From: Methanomethylicus sp964513415
Lineage (GTDB): Archaea > Thermoproteota > Methanomethylicia > Methanomethylicales > Methanomethylicaceae
Direction of reading: 5' to 3'
Assembly: GCA_964513415.1 (NCBI GenBank)
Contig: CAZEMX010000059.1
Location: 1-11,592 of the forward strand
DNA length: 11,592 nucleotides
The position numbers and the translations under genes were made by a program. This document shows positions 10,216 to 11,592 of this stretch, one piece after another. Position 1 is the stretch's first letter. Each line of letters starts with the position of its first letter. The notes under the pieces were generated by a model. The model worked only from the letters and a program-made list of their open reading frames with translations. It had not been told where the DNA came from and searched no databases.

Positions 10216-10402
10216 ACAAAAGTGTGAATGTAATTGTGAAAAGAAGATTGAAGATCTGGAGAAGCATTTAAGAGAGTGGCGAATGAACGAGGCTATTATT
10301 GACCACTTATTCTGGCGGTTACGGGAATCCAAAATACCACTTCCAGTTGAATGGTTGACCGAGGTTGTACGTCAGATCAATAACCTTCAGGTAAAGCCAT
10401 GA
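10208..10402 (+). CDS. Small CxCxC helical protein
   Basis: This encodes 64 residues starting MFRQKCECNCEKKIEDLEKH. Three cysteines alternate (C6, C8, C10), then a long charged helix (EKHLREWRMNEAIIDHLFWR) and a tail ending VKP. AGGAGG is 7 bases before the ATG, one of the best ribosome sites here. It overlaps the previous gene by 8 bp. The stop lies in the string GTAAAGCCATGA, which recurs at the end of the next gene. Function unknown. Confidence 0.6.
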   Translation: MFRQKCECNCEKKIEDLEKHLREWRMNEAIIDHLFWRLRESKIPLPVEWLTEVVRQINNLQVKP

Positions 10403-10725
10403 CCCCGAAGGAAAGGGCGGAGAAGATATTCTTAATGCGGCATATGTTTTCAGACAATCGAATTGGTCAGGAAATCATTGTTCAAAAGATTGCCTGTGAA
10501 ATCGAAAAGGCGCAGGAGGAAGCGGTAGGCTCTGATATGAGAGAAAAAGCCAAAACGTATGGACCTTTGATAGGGAAAGAAGCCTATGCCCTAGGCTTCG
10601 CCGCCGCCAAAAAACAAGCGGCTAAGATAGCGCGTGAATTTGATGTCCCGTGCTTGTTGGATTACTGCCATTGCGATGGAAACAGAATAGCCGCCGAGAT
10701 CGAAAAGATGGATGTAAAGCCATGA
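10399..10725 (+). CDS. Hypothetical helical protein
   Basis: This encodes 108 residues (MTPKERAEKIFLMRHMFSDN...), almost all helical: a charged front, an alanine-rich middle (YALGFAAAKKQAAKIAREF), then CLLDYCHCDG with three Cys and one His that might hold a metal. It ends VKP. It starts by an ATGA overlap and has only a weak ribosome site, so translation is probably coupled. No family recognised. Confidence 0.6.
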   Translation: MTPKERAEKIFLMRHMFSDNRIGQEIIVQKIACEIEKAQEEAVGSDMREKAKTYGPLIGKEAYALGFAAAKKQAAKIAREFDVPCLLDYCHCDGNRIAAEIEKMDVKP

Positions 10726-10847
10726 AGTTCTGGCTTAAAGTACCGATCTACATTTTCTGGATGACGATAGGCGTGGTAATACTGGCGGTTTACTTGGCGG
10801 TCAGTTCCGTGGCGATGTTTATTCTGAGAACGGAGGGGCGAGAGTGA
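10722..10847 (+). CDS. 41-residue single-span membrane protein
   Basis: This encodes 41 residues: MKFWLKVPIYIFWMTIGVVI followed by LAVYLAVSSVAMFIL and the polar end RTEGRE. Nearly the whole protein is one long hydrophobic helix with basic residues in front, so the N-terminus is likely cytoplasmic. It starts by ATGA overlap and ends by GTGA overlap. Possible phage membrane effector; no family recognised. Confidence 0.6.
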   Translation: MKFWLKVPIYIFWMTIGVVILAVYLAVSSVAMFILRTEGRE

Positions 10848-11350
10848 AGCGTCTAAGAGTTGGGCCTTACGATACAACGCGAGAAGAAGCCGCGAAGGAC
10901 GGGGAACATTTGCTGGTATGGGCTACGTCTAGGGATTGTCCGAACAAGTCTCCGAAGGCGCGAGGGAGAGTCCTTCACATCGAGCGAGTTGATGATAAGT
11001 TTGATTGCCCGGCCACCTTTTGCGGGATGATGGCGGTTGAATACGCCGACAAACAATATCCAAGAACCATATGTATCCAATGCCAAAACATTAAGGCAAA
11101 AGAAACTAAATCTAACCAGCCTTGTGGTGTGACCGATTTAGAGGCGCAATACTTTAGGCGTATTCTTGATCTTGAATCCGAACGCGACCGCCTTCGCGCT
11201 CAGAACGAGGAGCTGGTGAATGCTATTAACGAGGCAATCAGCAAAGTAGATGACGCACCGTTTGAGTGGATTCGATTAAATCAGGATTACTTAAAGCCAA
11301 TCGTAAGACCATTAAAGCAAGCCCTTAAATCAGCGGAGGCGAAAAAGTGA
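10844..11350 (+). CDS. Hypothetical protein with Cys motifs and a C-terminal coiled coil
   Basis: This encodes 168 residues with a GTG start at 10844; GGAGG at 10832-10836 is 7 bases upstream. The N-terminal half is a compact domain with cysteines at CPNKS, FDCPATFC and CIQC, which may bind zinc. The second half, from LEAQYFRRILDLESERDRLR onward, is a heptad-like coiled coil with helices to the end. Such two-part proteins occur in phage accessory regions with no known role. Its stop overlaps the next GTG by 4 bp. Confidence 0.65.
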   Translation: MKRLRVGPYDTTREEAAKDGEHLLVWATSRDCPNKSPKARGRVLHIERVDDKFDCPATFCGMMAVEYADKQYPRTICIQCQNIKAKETKSNQPCGVTDLEAQYFRRILDLESERDRLRAQNEELVNAINEAISKVDDAPFEWIRLNQDYLKPIVRPLKQALKSAEAKK

Positions 11351-11592
11351 AAGTTACATTGAAATGGCTTAAAGAAAAAGAGGCTTGCGACGAGGGCGTA
11401 GCGTGGTTCAAAGCCCAAAAGAAAACCGATAGCCTTGATGTTCTCGATGCGCTTATTGCAGACAATAAACTGGATTACGCGAGTTGGTTAATCGTGAGAG
11501 TAATGACGAGGCCACAGTATTTGGCCTATGCCATTTATGCGGCAGAACAGGTCATTGATATTTTTGAGAATAAATATCCCGATGATAAGAGG
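11347..11592 (+). CDS. Partial gene, Imm-5-like phage protein, cut by the right edge
   Basis: This has a GTG start with CGGAGG 7 bases upstream and a 4-bp GTGA overlap, then 82 codons open to the edge. The sequence KEKEACDEGVAWFKAQKKTD, then a short repeat-like block with DYASWLIVRVM, then YAIYAAEQVIDIFENKYPDD, resembles small phage and bacterial proteins sometimes annotated as Imm-5-like (putative immunity) proteins. In those, the sequence usually continues PR.AIEAA, so the missing part is probably short. The assignment is from pattern only. Confidence 0.55.
   Translation, partial: MKVTLKWLKEKEACDEGVAWFKAQKKTDSLDVLDALIADNKLDYASWLIVRVMTRPQYLAYAIYAAEQVIDIFENKYPDDKR

Overview
The window looks like a piece of a tailed-bacteriophage genome (or prophage) from an uncultured bacterium, assembled into a scaffold: there is one run of exactly 100 N at 8433-8532. 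The reasons are very tight gene packing with 4-bp ATGA/GTGA and 1-bp TAATG overlaps, many proteins under 120 residues, several small proteins of types common in phage early regions, a primase-polymerase plus helicase pair, and a Sak4-like recombination ATPase followed by an SSB-like protein and a nuclease-like protein. No structural, packaging, lysis or integrase gene is visible, so lifestyle and host cannot be stated. Shine-Dalgarno sites of the AAGGAG/GGGAGG type are common, so the host is an ordinary SD-using bacterium.

Layout. (1) 1-1522, minus strand: a compact leftward operon of small proteins, three of them with Cys clusters that probably bind zinc, running off the left edge. (2) 1592-4856, plus strand: an early-type operon behind a sigma70-like promoter, with about a dozen small proteins, a ribbon-helix-helix (RHH) candidate and two single-span membrane proteins. 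(3) 4843-5166: a small convergent minus-strand gene, then a 198-bp gene-free stretch with repeated GAAGTAAG boxes, G/C tracts, an inverted repeat and an AT-rich segment; it is an origin-like element beside the replication genes. (4) 5167-7584, minus strand: DUF3987-like helicase ATPase, AEP primase-polymerase and a small Cys-containing protein, one translationally coupled operon. (5) 7565-7945: a control hub. A near-consensus leftward promoter feeds the replication operon through a 100-nt leader whose paired segments are interleaved (A-B-A'-B') and end in a terminator hairpin. A second RHH protein is encoded divergently from an overlapping promoter, and a third strong promoter follows that gene. 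(6) 8010-8421 and 8559-11592, plus strand: small proteins, the gap, then the recombination module and a run of small accessory genes that leaves the right edge.

How the parts may work together (inference): the RHH protein at 7744 could bind a shared TTGTTRACA element present in the overlapping divergent promoters and in the next promoter, coordinating replication genes on the minus strand with recombination genes on the plus strand. The leader attenuator would add a second, RNA-level control on primase and helicase synthesis. The repeat region at 4969-5166 would be where the replication proteins act.
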